Shown here piece by piece: positions 40,701-53,200 of a stretch of DNA of 64,000 nt. Below the pieces are notes generated by a model. It saw nothing but the letters and a program-made list of their open reading frames with translations, was not told the DNA's origin and did not search any database. The translations under genes were made by a program, and so were the position numbers. Origin of the DNA: Asterias amurensis. Taxonomy: Eukaryota > Echinodermata > Asteroidea > Forcipulatida > Asteriidae. The stretch's first letter is position 1; the number at the start of each line of letters is the position of its first letter. The stretch is taken from contig NC_092652.1 of assembly GCF_032118995.1 (NCBI RefSeq), positions 23,797,044-23,861,043 on the forward strand, in the 5' to 3' direction.

Positions 40701-43126
40701 AAATTCCCCCAGGGCCAGGGGTTAGTGACGAGGGGTATCGATACGGGGCGATGCCGATGCACTCAGTATTCTCAGAAGAACAAATGGAGTAAAGAGCCTT
40801 TTTTTTATTCCCGTCACAGCTACAGCATCTTAAGAAGCTGGACCTGAGCAACCTGTCGACTCTCACACCAGAGGCTGTGAAATTAGTGGCCAAGCACTGT
40901 ACATTGTTAGATACACTCAATCTGAGTCTGTCTAAGGAGGTGAGCGACGACAGCGTGTCGTGCGTCGCTGTGTCTTGTAAGAGGCTGTCGGTGCTCTTCC
41001 TCATCTCCTGTTCAATCACTGACAGAGGTAAGATTGAGCTTGTGTAATAAAAAATGGTGACTACCTATTGACCCCTTGCACGCGCGTCACACGCGGCGAC
41101 TGATCTGCGCTCACCATGTTGGTGGGCAAGTTAGGTTTATGTGTATTAATGCCGCGTCACCTTAAACGCGCACTTTCACTGCATAACGCACATCATAGAG
41201 TTATATATATAAAAACGTACAGTGAAATTGCACACCAGTATGGCGCATTCAAGATTTTTTTTATGACGTCAGGTGAAATGGGTCAATATGATAAGAAATC
41301 AGTCGGACATGACTGGTGGCTTGGCTGCACCTACATGCAGTCTGAACATTTGACGTCACAGGCGCGTGAATAACGCCAGAAACCAGCCTTACCGAATGTT
41401 CACCTTTGACCTCGAGTTCATTTCACACAGAGATTTGCAGTCAATTCACCAAACATGTATACATACATGTATTACATAGTGTGAAACAACACTACATGTT
41501 GTACACGGCATTATGCACACCTATGCTGCTTGCAGACTGTCACATACCCAGGACTCAACCCAAGCATAGACCTTCAGTATTCTACACCCACCCCCTCGAC
41601 ACACACACACACACGCAAGAAAACTATGATGACGCTTCTCATTTATATTTACAAATTTATTTACATTTTACTTTCTACAATATTTACAAGCTCTCTCATT
41701 AATGTTACTCGGGTCTGCCTTCCTCTGACTTAGTAAGGGGGGGGGGGGGTGTTCCGTCCTTCTCGTCTAAACGGTGCGAGATCTCTGTCCACCTTCCTCT
41801 TCTCAAGTACGCTTCTCCCAAGGCACAAGCCCTGTACATAAATACATAATGAACACCATTCTAACTACTCGGTCTATTTACAACAAGTCATCTCACAATA
41901 TCATAAAAGAATATAAACTTTTTTCTCAAAGCCTTTGTTCCACTCGGGCCCATTATTAAATACCGCAAGAATAGGGAAACATAATTTTAAATTCGGTTGG
42001 CTAACTCGCCCGTCTTGGATATTAAATCACACACTCTTTGCATTGTTTAAAGGTTGGACAACTTCCTTCCAGTGACAATAAATAAAATAAATTCTCTAAA
42101 ACTGTACAATAAATGCAGAGTTCCACTTTAAACTTAACAACAATTACTATAAAGTTAACTTACAGGAATACTGGCGAATCCTGGCTTTCTCGAAGTTCTT
42201 CTCAAAATCTCCACATATAAAATATTTATTAGCAAGCGACACTCCACTGAAAACTATTATTGACTTGAACTCTCACTAGTTCTCACTGCCTAAGGCTGGC
42301 TATGCCCTCTCTCCTAAGGCTCGCAATTTCAATCTCCTGGGCTGGATTCACATCCTCTCCTCAAGAAGCTCTCATGTCGAATGCCTAAAAAAAATATATA
42401 TTATATTCCCATAGGGTCTACACACCCTCCCAAACAGAAAAGAAACTTAGGAATTTTATTTGTATTCCCCCTGAACTTTTTATCCCTGCTCGCTCAAGCC
42501 TGCTCATGAATATTCATTGTTCAAAATAACCCTTCACTTCACCAATCAAAACCTACCTTGAAGTCACACTACTTCTTTGCATAAAATAAAATGGCTCACC
42601 AAGTTTAAGGAATTTCGAGGCGCGGTTTGGCCACTCAAAAATAAAAACTTGTTATCTTACACGACAAATTTAAAGTACTGTACATACACTCTGGCCATAC
42701 ACAAATTATATTATGTTACTCTATTACCGTAAGATCTGGAGTAATTTCGCTACTTTTATTTCACTCTGTGACACAGACGGGAAATCATGCAAGCTTACAC
42801 ACCATCACCTCGCAACCAATCATAACCATTTCTTTTGATTCTGTTTCTATTTTACAGCTTTGTTCAGTATCGGTGAGAACAGTCTGCAACTTGAGCACCT
42901 AGACATCAGCTGGTGTTCCTACATCACTGGCAAGGGTGCGGCCTTTGTATCCTCACGCTGCCCTCGCTTGAAATATCTTGGTTTGATACGCTGCAACAAA
43001 GTTAGCGACAACGTGGTAGAGGGGTTGGTGAACGATCATCCCGGTATACATTACAGCACATTCCTATTGGATAGCAAGAGACTGATTGATAAGGCCAGAG
43101 AACAGGGTTTCGTCACATTAGAATGA
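37740..43126 (+). CDS. FBXL17: FBXL17-like F-box/LRR protein
   Basis: Seven exons: 37740-38683, 38965-39076, 39511-39642, 40031-40138, 40820-41027, 42858-43126 hold the whole coding sequence, after a non-coding exon whose acceptor is at 37710. Phases agree; 590 residues. An in-frame TAA lies 15 bases before the ATG, fixing the start. Residues 1-210 are charged and Ser-rich, probably disordered. The F-box (about 213-258: NLLPPQVITHIFSFLTVREL, CTHWW) should bind SKP1. About eleven leucine-rich repeats of the Cys-containing type follow (LNLSDCLKITNNGL, HLDLSSCTGLTDQSL, LQKLRLKQCPHISDLSL). The end, HLDISWCSYITGKGA, KYLGLIRCNKVSDNVVEGL and a tail with STFLLDSKRLIDKA, matches the FBXL17 C-terminus, including the helical tail beyond the LRRs. 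FBXL17 is the SCF receptor for BTB-dimer quality control. The last intron (1.8 kb) holds a solo LTR. Confidence 0.88.
40181..40390. repeat. 71-bp tandem repeat, three copies
   Basis: Units begin TTCATGTTTT at 40181, 40252 and 40323, with TGTGGTTGATCCATTCTGTG and CAAAGCGCGTGATCAAAA in each. Copies are almost identical, so the array is recent. It lies in the FBXL17 intron after exon 40031-40138. Confidence 0.9.
41028..41537. other. Intron sequence before the solo LTR
   Basis: Starts at the FBXL17 donor (AGAG|GTAAGATTG). CpG-rich near 41075-41110 (GCACGCGCGTCACACGCGGC). It includes the left target-site copy CAGAC at 41533-41537. No exon or known repeat seen. Confidence 0.4.
41538..42773 (-). 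mobile_element. Solo LTR of an LTR retrotransposon (fossil)
   Basis: A 1,236-bp unit with ends TGTCACA and TGTGACA, flanked on both sides by CAGAC (41533-41537 and 42774-42778), a perfect 5-bp target duplication. Read on the minus strand it carries a TATA-like GGGATAAAAAG near 42476-42485 and an AATAAA near 41657-41662, in the order expected of an LTR. No internal coding region is present, so it looks like the product of LTR-LTR recombination. Family cannot be fixed from an LTR alone; 5-bp duplications fit Ty3/gypsy or BEL/Pao. The intact duplication argues against great age. It lies antisense in the last FBXL17 intron. Confidence 0.75.
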
Positions 43127-44024
43127 GCTCAAAATCAAATTTGATCCTCTTGAAATAAGAAAGCCTGGGTATTGTCCGAGTCAAGCGACTTCAGCTATGG
43201 CTATGGTCATTGGCAGCAGCGACAACGTTGAAGAAGGCACCTTTTCAGCAATCCCTCAATACTGAAACATTGACTGGCTCTGGAGGACTGAGCAAGTCTA
43301 TGAATCTGGTTCAAGAGCCACACCGATATCTCTTCTCCAATCGTATGTGTTGCGATATCAGCAACTACGTTAACAGAAAGAGCATTGCCAAATAAGACTA
43401 GGCGATCCTCCACACCCAGTCCAAAAAGTAGTGCTTGTATGCCCTGCTTCCCCCGGACTTCCCTGCCTAGGTTTTCCCATGGAAAACCAGAGGGACCTTG
43501 ACGGGGCACAGCAATTTTCCTCAGGTAAGGGGCACTTCTATGAGGGTTTGTACAGTATTGGAACCTTACACGGGGCACCAAGGCAAAGCACATGGATTAT
43601 TGACAACCGCTGTGGGTGCAGTGGTTTTGTTTAGGCACCTGTCGGAGCATCCCATCCATCAGTGCTGTGGTTTTAAACGCAGCTCTTCATGCTAGCATAA
43701 GATAACTTTGTCACAAAGATAAACTTGAAAATCACGACACTGGGCAAAATACAATCGTCGTCCTGAATGGAAGTGCTTTAGTTTCATTTAATACAATAAC
43801 AAAGTGCACCAACAAGTTGGACAAATCATGGAGAAACTATTTGATACCGCACAAGTATTAATTGTTTTTGGTGTTGATTATTTGATTAAATGTTAACAGT
43901 TGGAACAAATTCTGCAATTGATAAAATGAACAAATCAGGTGAGGAGATTTTTAAGATGACGAAGTGTTTTCTACTTTTCAATTAATAATATTGCAGTATA
44001 GAAAAGTAAACTGGAAACTACTGT
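43127..44024. other. FBXL17 3' UTR and flank
   Basis: No canonical AATAAA is evident within this stretch. GACAACGTTGAAGAAGGC with CACCTTTTCAGCAATC at 43219-43252 resembles GACAACATTGAAGAACATGC and CTTTTCAGCGATC at about 1893-1925, so a small dispersed repeat may be present. No further gene is supported. Confidence 0.35.
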
Positions 44025-44395
44025 TTAAAGGGAAGGTACACGTTTGGTAATTGTCAAAGACCAGTCTTCTCACTTGGTGTATCCCAGCATAACCATAAAA
44101 TAACAAGCCTGTGAACATTTCGGCTCAATTGGTCATCGAAGTTGCGAGAAAATGATGAAAGAAAAAACACCCTTATCGGACGAATTTGTGTGCTTTCAGA
44201 TAAGAATAAGACTTCTAGCTAGAAGTCTTTTATTATTTTAGTGAGAAGTTACCTCTTTCTCAAAAACTATGTTACTTCAGAGGGAGTCGATTCCCACAAT
44301 GTTTTTTATCAACAGCTCTCCAATGCTCGTTACCTAGTCAGATTTTATGTTAATATTTGTTTTGAGTAATTACCAAACGTGTACCTTCCCTTTAA
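44025..44395. mobile_element. Family-D MITE, full length
   Basis: Ends TTAAAGGGAAGGTACACG and CGTGTACCTTCCCTTTAA, perfect inverted repeats; the central GACTTCTAGCTAGAAGTC palindrome is present. Confidence 0.88.
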
Positions 44396-44755
44396 AGTTT
44401 TTATTTATTTAGCCATTTCCTGTTTTTGTTTACAGGCATACATTTAGCGAGATACGTTTGTGCCCTTTGAAAAAACCTGCTTGTCAAATTTTTTAAATTT
44501 TGTTCATTTGTTTTGCTTTTACACTGACATGAGGATTATCATGTAAAAGTAATTTGTTTGATGAATTCTGTTTTAGCTTCAATCATGTACAGCAGATCTG
44601 TCCTTCCTCTATGAGCAGATCATGCTTATAACAAAATATGGTTACACTCCTTTGACTTGACATACCTGTTCTGACACCCCCCCCCCTTATGTTCCTCCAC
44701 CCCTAGTGGACTTTCCTACCCTAAACTTAAACCATACTCTAGCACACAAATAATC

Positions 44756-44913
44756 TGCAGCCGATTGTTCACAAAACGCTAGGATTAAACCAATCTCGAG
44801 TTAGCATGAGTTAACTTAGGATTGGTCCTTTGCCTATGAATAAGGAACTTAACTGGTCCTAAGTCCTAGGATTAATCCTAAGTTAGGAAAGAGTTTGGTG
44901 AAATCGACGGCAG
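44756..44913. repeat. Foldback with nested CCTAGGATTA motifs
   Basis: CTGCAGCCGATTGTTCAC pairs with GGTGAAATCGACGGCAG at the ends; inside are alternating GGATTAA, TTAACTTAGGATTGG and AAGTCCTAGGATTAATCC motifs. Related in design to the element at 55983-56135. Confidence 0.6.
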
Positions 44914-45174
44914 GTTTGTTTGGGTACAGGGTTGTTGGAACGTATGGGTGTCGGAGTACAGAGCAGTCACAAAAAAATTTGTACCACTTTTGAATTTTAT
45001 GGGCACAATCAAATAAACGCAGTCTGTTCCTTCCACACAGCGTACCAAATCATCAATTTCAATCAGTAAAAAAACCAAAATTAATATTCTTTATCCCAGA
45101 TGCAAATTTAACATCTATTATAGCGTTGCGGTACCCGCTGCCAAAACATAGGATTCGAACTGCCTCTAGCTACC

Positions 45175-45345
45175 GGGCAATCTCGGTAGTCTAGTTGGTA
45201 AGACACTGCTCTAGAATTGCAAGGGTCGGGGGTTCGAATCCCACCCGAGTAACATGCCTGTGATATTTTTTCACAGGACTCGGGGGGGAAAGTACTGAGT
45301 ATACAGTGCTAACACACGTCGCTGTGTGGGTAAAAAAAAAATAAT
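45175..45345 (+). mobile_element. tRNA-derived SINE, intact head
   Basis: TCTCGGTAGTCTAGTTGG (A box) and GGGTTCGAATCCC (B box) at normal spacing, with a CTCGG/CCGAG stem, then GAGTAACATGCCTGTGA, CACAGGACTCGG and a tail ending in A-rich AATAATAATAATAA. The upstream GGATTCGAACTGCC at about 45151 looks like an inverted B box of another tRNA-like piece. Confidence 0.7.
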
Positions 45346-46177
45346 AATAATAATTCCAATCAGATTAAGTTTTTTCAAAAAGGACTCTTCTCCATTATGG
45401 ATTAGTAATTGTGGGCATTATAAATTCTTAATACAAGAATGTTCAGACATTTTGCTAATAATATTTGTAACAAAATATTTTTTCTTGGAATAAAATTTCA
45501 ACATACTTAAAGTCACTAAACTCTCTGTGTTTTACATTATTTATACTTTCAAAATATGTTTTAAATATTTTTCTTATACACAAATTTACAGATATTTTTC
45601 AAACTATTTTTTTAAAGGCTTTCTTGAGCCTGCCTTATACATGTTACACAAATTAAAAGTGTGAAAGTCAACTTGATGAAAACAAAAACCCAAGCACTGA
45701 TCAACGGGCAACAACAACCTCTAAACACAAAGTTCCTCATACATACTCGAGTAAATTTTACCTGTAGAAATATTAAAGGGTGAATAGTGTACACCATATA
45801 ATGAGCAGTGTTTGATTATACACATAAAAACTTCAAATTTGAGGTCAGATGTGCTTTCTTATAAATATTCACTACAAATATTTTGCCCCTTTGCTTCACA
45901 AAAGACTGCAAGTCTTGCAGATATTTCAATCTTAAAGGTAGAGTCATAGGCAGCATTATCATAAAAGATACAATAAAAATCACCTGTGAAAGTCTAAGCT
46001 GAATACACTGTCTACTTGCTGAGTATCAACCGCATCTCTCACCACATTATTTAGGACAACACGGATATTTGAATTTTCAACCAACCCTCCAAAATCAGAG
46101 AAACAGTTCATGTATTTATTGTTTTTTTGATTCATATGTTTTTGGGGTGTAAAATTATCCAAACCATAATACTTCGA

Positions 46178-46392
46178 AAGGAATCCTTTTCCAAAATAGT
46201 TTTAACAGCTACAGTGCATCACACACCAAGTAAGTCATTTTTTGGCTCACCAAAGTATGACTCTACCTTCAACTTATAAATTCAGATCAAATGTGAATTT
46301 TCTTTGAAGGGAATCCTTACTCCTAAAAGTTTAAACAGCTATAATGTATCTCACAAAATAATTTGTGTACTTGCCAAAGTGTGTTCCTACAT
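46178..46392. repeat. Diverged tandem duplication, about 132-bp period
   Basis: GAATCCTT, AGTTT(T/A)AACAGCTA, (C/A)A(G/A)TG(C/T)ATC(A/T)CAC, CACCAAAGTATG/TGCCAAAGTGTG occur in the same order at 46180 and 46311. Neighbouring ATTTTGC(C/G)CCTTT at 45880 and 46419 suggests a wider old duplication. Intergenic. Confidence 0.45.
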
Positions 46393-46553
46393 TAAACTAA
46401 TAAATTGACATCAAGAATTTTGCGCCTTTTCTTCAGAAAAAGATTGTGCAAGTCTAGCCTGCACAGATTCTAACATTAGAGCACAAAATTGATTTTTTTC
46501 ACAGGCAAAAGTGCGGGAACTTGGATACCCGAAATACATCAAAGAATTAAAAC

Positions 46554-46918
46554 TGTCTTTAAAGGGTTTATGTAACTTTTGTAGGACAAAAAACACAATG
46601 TCCACAGATTTACACTAAACTTACACAGTTTGAAGATAATGATAGTAGAAAGCTTCCCTGGAAATATTACGTGCTGAGGTGCTGTAGTTTTTTGGGAGAT
46701 GAGTAAAACAATGTCATGAAAATAATTTTTGTCCCATGAGACGAAAATTATTTTAATCATTTACAAAAATATTTTCATGACATTTTTTTACTCATTTCTC
46801 AAAAACTACAGCACCTCAGTTGAAGGGAAGCTCTTCAAACCTCTTCAAAGGCTCTTCAAACCCTGTAAGTTTAATGTAAATCTATGGACATTTTGAAAAA
46901 GTAACCAAATCCTTTAAA
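46554..46918. mobile_element. Foldback/MITE with long central inverted arms
   Basis: Ends TTTAAAGGGTTTATGTAAC and AGTAACCAAATCCTTTAAA. Arms TGCTGTAGTTTTTTGGGAGA and TTTCTCAAAAACTACAGCA, and ATGTCATGAAAATAATTTTT with AAAATATTTTCATGACAT, pair across a centre near 46742. TTAA-type tips as in the other MITE families. Confidence 0.75.
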
Positions 46919-47429
46919 TTGTCAGTCAATTCCAAGGCATCTCTTCATCACAAAATAATATTTCTATCCAGCCTTCTCTCAATCTTTAGGGCAAATAAAT
47001 ATGGCATCATATGCCTGCAAAACCAAAACAGAGACTATTTCACAGCACAGAGTTCTAAATATTACTTTACACATTATGTACATGGTTTAAAAAGTGCATA
47101 AATATAATATATTTCAACTGGTATTTGGGAATTCACACACCTTCACAACATAAACACATTCGATGATATTAAAAGTACCTTTACACATCAAATCACACAC
47201 AAATCTCAAGGAGTAAAAAGTGTGTACAAAAAGTTAATTTGTGCACCGTAAAAAGTTACTGTTTTTATTCATGTTGAAAAAGATGAACACGATTTTGATT
47301 TTGAGAATAAAAAACAACATACACTGAACATCTAATAGGGTTCATTATTCATTTACGCAATAATTAGTGCAGCATTTATTTATAAATTACATACCCAAGC
47401 CTACATCCGTATGGACTGTTAAAGGGGTA

Positions 47430-47700
47430 ACCCTGTTTCAGCCCTAGGAGTAGGTGGCAACGGGAAACAATAATTGTAGCCCACTTCTTGAAGTGGCAAT
47501 CAGGCCCTGTGTGTCTGGCGACTTGCATAAAAAAAAATATAAAAAATTAGCACTAAAAATGGTATGAATAGGGAACGAGAAAGTTTTTTTCAGTTTGAGA
47601 TGTGGAGGAAAACCCCCGATGAGGAAAATTCAATGCAATCAGGTATGGACTGAAAACCCAATTTACATGCAAGACCCTGGTTTGAGTTGGGATTCAAACC
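47430..47700 (-). repeat. SINE-like element (minus orientation)
   Basis: On the minus strand: GGTTTGAATCCCAACTC (B-box-like), CAGTCCATACCTGATTGC, GGGGGTTTTCCTCCACATC. Same modules as 1205-1480 and 51960-52065. It abuts the foldback at 47702. Confidence 0.5.
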
Positions 47701-47701
47701 A

Positions 47702-47948
47702 GGGCCCAATTTCATAGAGCTGCTTAAGCACAAAATTTTGCTTAAGCGAAAAAATCCTTGCTTAGTAAAATCAGACTACCGGCCAAGATCCAACTCAATT
47801 GCTATGCTAAGTAAACAACAGCTAAATACCGGTCACAAGCAATGTACATGGCATGAAATTTTGGCCAGTAACATGTGTAAAATAAGCGAGCTATTTTCGT
47901 GCTTAAGCAAAAATTTTTCTTTTAAAAGCAGCTCTATGAAATTGGTCC
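47702..47948. repeat. Foldback element, GGGCCCAATTTCA family
   Basis: Ends GGGCCCAATTTCATAGAGCT and AGCTCTATGAAATTGGTCC; inner AAGCACAAAATTTTGCTTAA and TTAAGCAAAAATTTTTC are each locally palindromic. Confidence 0.75.
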
Positions 47949-48437
47949 GTGGGTCAACAGAGGTGAAAAGGAGTAAGGAAGAAACCTCTGAGCCAACCTG
48001 ATGATGCAAATGAGTTTGCATGATGATGAAACCTTTACAACTGATCAGTGATTGGAGATTCATAAATACCTAAGACAGTTTATCCATTCTGATTGGTCAA
48101 GAGGGCATCACAAGGGGTTGTTTGAACGGATGATATAACACCAGTAAAAAGTGTTAAAACATGCGCATGACACGCGAGCTTGCACCTGTGCGTATGAGGC
48201 ATTTTCTTCATTCCTATTGGTCGAGAGCAACGGCTGGAACAGTTGTGCCACATCACGCGATACGCGCAATGCGCACACCATCTCCTTATAAACAGTTGTT
48301 TACCCGAGGACCTTACCATTTCAAAGCTGGAGGGGTGTTGTGTTGAAAGAAATCATTTAACAATTATAATTTTTGCATTTATTTTACCATTTGACCAAAA
48401 AGTGTTGGTGTTTTTTGACCGAAAAGGTATTTATGAA

Positions 48438-48592
48438 TGGGAATCAAAGTGTGTTTAATCGGTTTTTAACTAGTGGTTTAAACCAGCAGAGGCCTGGTTC
48501 TCGACACCTCGACTTCGTCTCAGGCCTCAGCGCGGGTTTAAACCACTAGTTGAAAACCTCTTCACCACACATTGATTCCCTTACTTCAATAC
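48438..48592. repeat. Inverted repeat with GTTTAAACC core
   Basis: TTTTTAACTAGTGGTTTAAA pairs with TTTAAACCACTAGTTGAAAA; outer GGGAATCAAAGTGTG pairs with CACACATTGATTCCC. The loop is GC-rich (CGACACCTCGACTTCG), itself partly palindromic. Intergenic. Confidence 0.65.
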
Positions 48593-49104
48593 AACTTTGT
48601 AAACACTTAAAAAATAAACTTGAAAGCCCTTTTTTTTTTAAAGTAAATGATGCAATGTAAATTAAAATCTTGAATGTCAGACCAATTCTTTGAAACATCT
48701 CACATAATAAAAACATCACAAAAATGATTTTGATTTTTTTATTTGTAAAAAAAAAGTGTGGTACAGCGTCCACATAAGTCTGTCCAACATTATGGCCACT
48801 GGTATAAATTGAGGTCCAATAAAAATCAGACTATTTTTTGTACCTAAAAGAAAAGGTGCATCGGTGCAATCATTTGTAAACTTTCACTTCATCTACAAAC
48901 ATGTCTAACAATATCAAAAAAAAACATTAAAATGGTTACTGTGCATTGTAATCACAGGTGAAACAGTTCCTGTCCCTATAAGGATTAACAGAAATGCAAC
49001 AACACTCTAGAGTCACACAGCAAAGAGAGGACTAAAATACACAACACTTGACTTACAGTTTTGAATTAAACTGATGAGGTTGTTTGAATATTACCATACC
49101 TTCT

Positions 49105-50045
49105 GGATAGAACCAACCATGTAGTACCACATGGTTGTTGTACTCTAACCCGGGTACTACCAATGTTACCAATCATGAGGTACCAACCATATGGTACCAC
49201 CCATGCGGTACCCCAAAGTACCATCCATGTTATCATACATGGTACCAACCATGTGGTACTAACAGGTACTACCAGGTACTACCAATGTTACCATCCTTGT
49301 GGTACCAACCATGTGGTACAACCCATGCGGTACCCCAAAGTACCATCCATGTTATCATACATGGTACCAACCATGTGGTACCATACAGGTACTACCAATG
49401 TTACCATCCTTGTGGTACCAACCATGTGGTACAACCCATGCGGTACCCCCAAGTACCATCCATGTTATCATACATGGTACCAACCATGTGGTACCATACA
49501 GGTACTACCAATGTTACCATCCTTGTGGTACCAACCATGTGGTACAACCCATGCGGTACCCCCAAGTACCATCCATGTTATCATACATGGTACCAACCAT
49601 GTGGTACTAACAGGTACTACCAATGTTACCATCCTTGTGGTACCAACCATGTGGTACAACCCATGCGGTACCCCCAAGTACCATCCATGTTATCATACAT
49701 ATGGTACCACCCATGTGGTACCACCCAGGTACTACCAATGTTACCAACCATGTGGTACCAACCATGTGGTACCATCCATGTGGTACCATCCATAATCAAT
49801 GTGGTACCCTCAATGTGTTACCAACCATCAGGAACCATGCTACCCATATCGTACCAACCATGTGGTACCAACAATATCAATTTGTAAACACGTAGTAAAT
49901 AAGTAAATGATGGTACCATCATTGTGGTACCATCCGTATGGTACCAACATCCATGTGGTATCAACCATAAGGTTGGTACTACCTATATGGTACTAGCCAT
50001 GTGGTACCATCCATGTGGCGCCAACCATGTGGTACCAACAATAAG
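49105..50045. repeat. GGTACC-rich satellite, about 112-bp higher-order period
   Basis: Built of 15-20-bp subunits such as ACCAACCATGTGGTACC. The block beginning CCATGCGGTACC recurs at 49201, 49323, 49437, 49549 and 49661 (periods 122, 114, 112, 112), each with CCAAGTACCATCCATGTTAT. Flanks decay into looser subunits up to 50040. Long open frames occur on both strands, purely from the repeat. It lies directly downstream of the RING gene stop, within its likely 3' UTR or flank. Confidence 0.9.
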
Positions 50046-50265
50046 CATCCAAAATATGGTAATCTCACCATGAAACAGTTGCTATGGTGGGTGGGGGCTT
50101 CATGGATTTGCATTTTGCTCTATTCAACCAACCAACCAACCTTTCCAACCAACACTTGATGACTCTTGAAGAAAAACATTTGATGCTGAAATGATCAACA
50201 CGGGGAAGAGGTGAAGCTATCAACGGTGTGATGACATGACATCTTGACGTCCGGGCCATTGGGTC

Positions 50266-53200
50266 TCATTTAGTGGGCGATGTCAAATCAAAACGACACA
50301 CGGGGCAGGTACCAGACTGGATGTTAAAACAACAAAATATTTTAAACGTTAATAGTCAGACTACAAAACTACAAATTTCTTTGAAGTTGTAAATCAATAT
50401 TGGTTGCAAGAAATATCCCACTACACGGCTTCATTCTAAAGCCTGGTTCATACTGCACTCAAAAGCAGAGCAAACTTTCTTTTAAGTAGGATTTGAAACT
50501 TTGCATGGTTGACAAACGATGTAGATGGTTTGCGGTAACACCATGTAATGACTATCTCTAATGAGTTGGGGTGGTTCTGAATTTTAAATTTTTCTTTGGT
50601 CACAATTACAAAGACAGCACGTACCAGTTCTTGAATCCCCAAACCTCCAAGTATGAACCAGGTTTAACTGGAGCCATGCTAGTTGTTTAAGTGCGTGTTT
50701 AAATTACTATCTCAATTCACTTTCGAATCCCACTCTAGTCAATTCTTTGTTCAACCCCAAAAATCATTTATAACTTTACCCAGTCAGTTTCCCTTGTGGT
50801 TTATATTGATATCTCAATTCACGTAACATTTTCACATTAAAGCACAATTTTACATCGTTGGAATAATGCATTAAATAATCATCAATGGTAAATTATGTTT
50901 CATAAGAGAAATGTAGTAGAAAACAAATAATTTTTAAGAGGTGTCAAAATGAATGCAAAGCAGATCTGAATTTTACTTACCTTCTTGAGCCATATAGCCA
51001 CACATGTTGGATGGAAGAAATGTGTACATGGCAACTCAGCTAGGGTCTCATAGAGTTCATACTCGCTGTGACAAATGGAACACTTCATTTCTTTGGCTGT
51101 TGGTTTCAAAAATATCATGTTTATGGTTTATTTATTTTTAAAATGTCATCGCAGCTTAACATGCTTAATACTGAATTGCGACATAATTTAGCCAGGATAA
51201 ATAATCACTAAAAATACATTACATTTAAATGACAGATAAAACACGGTGTCCACATTTGAAACAGGGTGTCCAAAAGACACCAAAACACCCCTCTGGCTAA
51301 CACTGATTAATAAAGGAATACACAATTACAACAAAAACCAAACTGACAGAAACAATAAAATGATCAAAGAAAGAATTAATATCAAGAAGAATGAACATAT
51401 TTATGGTTTGATTAAAACGATTCAAAATGTTAAACAATATGTTTATACAGGATGAAGATTTTTCACTGAGTGATGAAATATGAAGTGTTAAGGCTTCGTC
51501 TCTGAGGCCATGCTCTTGTACTTACCTATGTGCATCTCCAAAGCAGGAGTTTCATTAAGATTGTCAATGATGGCCTGAGTTGCTGGTGGGGGAGCACCAT
51601 TGATGCCATCATCGTTGCCTTGGAGATCCGTCTCAAAGAGATGATGTGCCAAGACGTTTAGCATCATGTTCTGAAATGGGGAAAAAATTATCATTTTTTT
51701 GTTTCTATCGCGAGAGCAAAACACTGAGGACTTTGTGAATGGATTTATAAGAAAAGGTCATACATGTAGATTGCGATGCGACTTGGTTGGAGAGTTGACC
51801 AATTTTGAGAAATCGTGGAGAGAATGTCCCTCAATACAGTGGGATTTGGGATTGTCATGATTGTGAATGAAATATGCCAGCTCTCAATATGAAATCATCT
51901 GCAAATTGCCCAAAGCGCGATTCGAAAAAATGTCAAAGAGGTAAATTGCGAGGAAAGATACCACTATGCCAACCTGATCACCTGGTATAAGTTGTTGCAT
52001 CAGTTGGTTTTCCAGTCCCTACCTGACTGGGTGTGTTTTCCCAGCCGCATCTAAAACTGAAACTTGTTTACTCTCCATGGGGTTCTTGGCTAGTACAGTG
52101 ACCCAGTTAGATTTTCTGAGAGTCCTTGGTTTCACAACCAGAATTAATTAAACGGAATGAACTGAAATACATACCTCTAGAAGTAACTCCATGAATTCTT
52201 GTCCAAACTCTCTGCGTGTCCTGACCAGCAGACTCAGTAGCATTCCAGGGGGGACGCCGAGGGGGGCAAATAATGGGGAGCCGAAGAGGGGCACCTGGAG
52301 GTCTGAACTGGCGTCGCCCTGGATAGACGCCCTGGGTTTGGAGAGATGAGTGAGAAGAAAATAATATCCACGAAGCGAAAACAATTCCTCAACTTCAACT
52401 GACTGGTAATCACTTTTAAAGTTAATGGAAATAAAAACTTTTGGGTAGAAACCTACAGGTACATCAGCTTTTAACAGGACATGTATAAAGAAATTTGAGA
52501 AAATTTCACTTTGAAGTAGGGTGGATGTTTAAAAAGATATTAGCTTTCATCCCCCTACATGTATGTATATTTTCATTCTACGAAGAGAAGTGTTACTGTC
52601 AGTAACGCTTCTCAAAAAAACCAAGGGTATAAAAAAAAAAAAAGCAAACACATTTTAATGTTAAACAACTTACATCTGATTAGTGTTTGATCCAAAGACA
52701 TCGTTCATGATTTGTGAGCTTCTGGACAACTCCCTACTTGTCTCGCGACTTCTCTGAGGTAGAAGGCGTGGGATGGCATCATTACGGTCGTTCTGGTGCC
52801 TCCTCCTCGCATCCCGACTAAGACGTCCCTCATCGACAGAAAACGTCAAGTACTCCTGGTCTGAGGAGCTAGCAATGTCCAGTTCTCCTCTAGTACGTAT
52901 TTGAGACCTGGATGAGGCGTTAAGAATGGGAAGCTCTCTCGGAGATGAGTTAAGACGAGAAACCTCCCTGGAGGATGAACTTAGACGAGACAACTCTCTT
53001 GGCGATGAGTTTAGGCTGGAAATCTCTCTTGGAGAAACGCTGGCGTCTGCATGGAGTATATGCTGTCTTTGAACTAAAGAGCTGTCAAGAGAAGGGCCAG
53101 AGTTTAGGACGGGCGAGAAAACAGGCTGGCCTCCTGATGAGGTACGGAAGGAATCTTCTCTGAGGTCATCATCGCTGATGGAAGATCCAAGGCTGCTTCT

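Noticed and set aside
49135-49887. Plus-strand 250-codon protein rich in WYQPCGT
   Set aside because: Produced by the GGTACC satellite; other frames on both strands are also open, which argues against coding selection.
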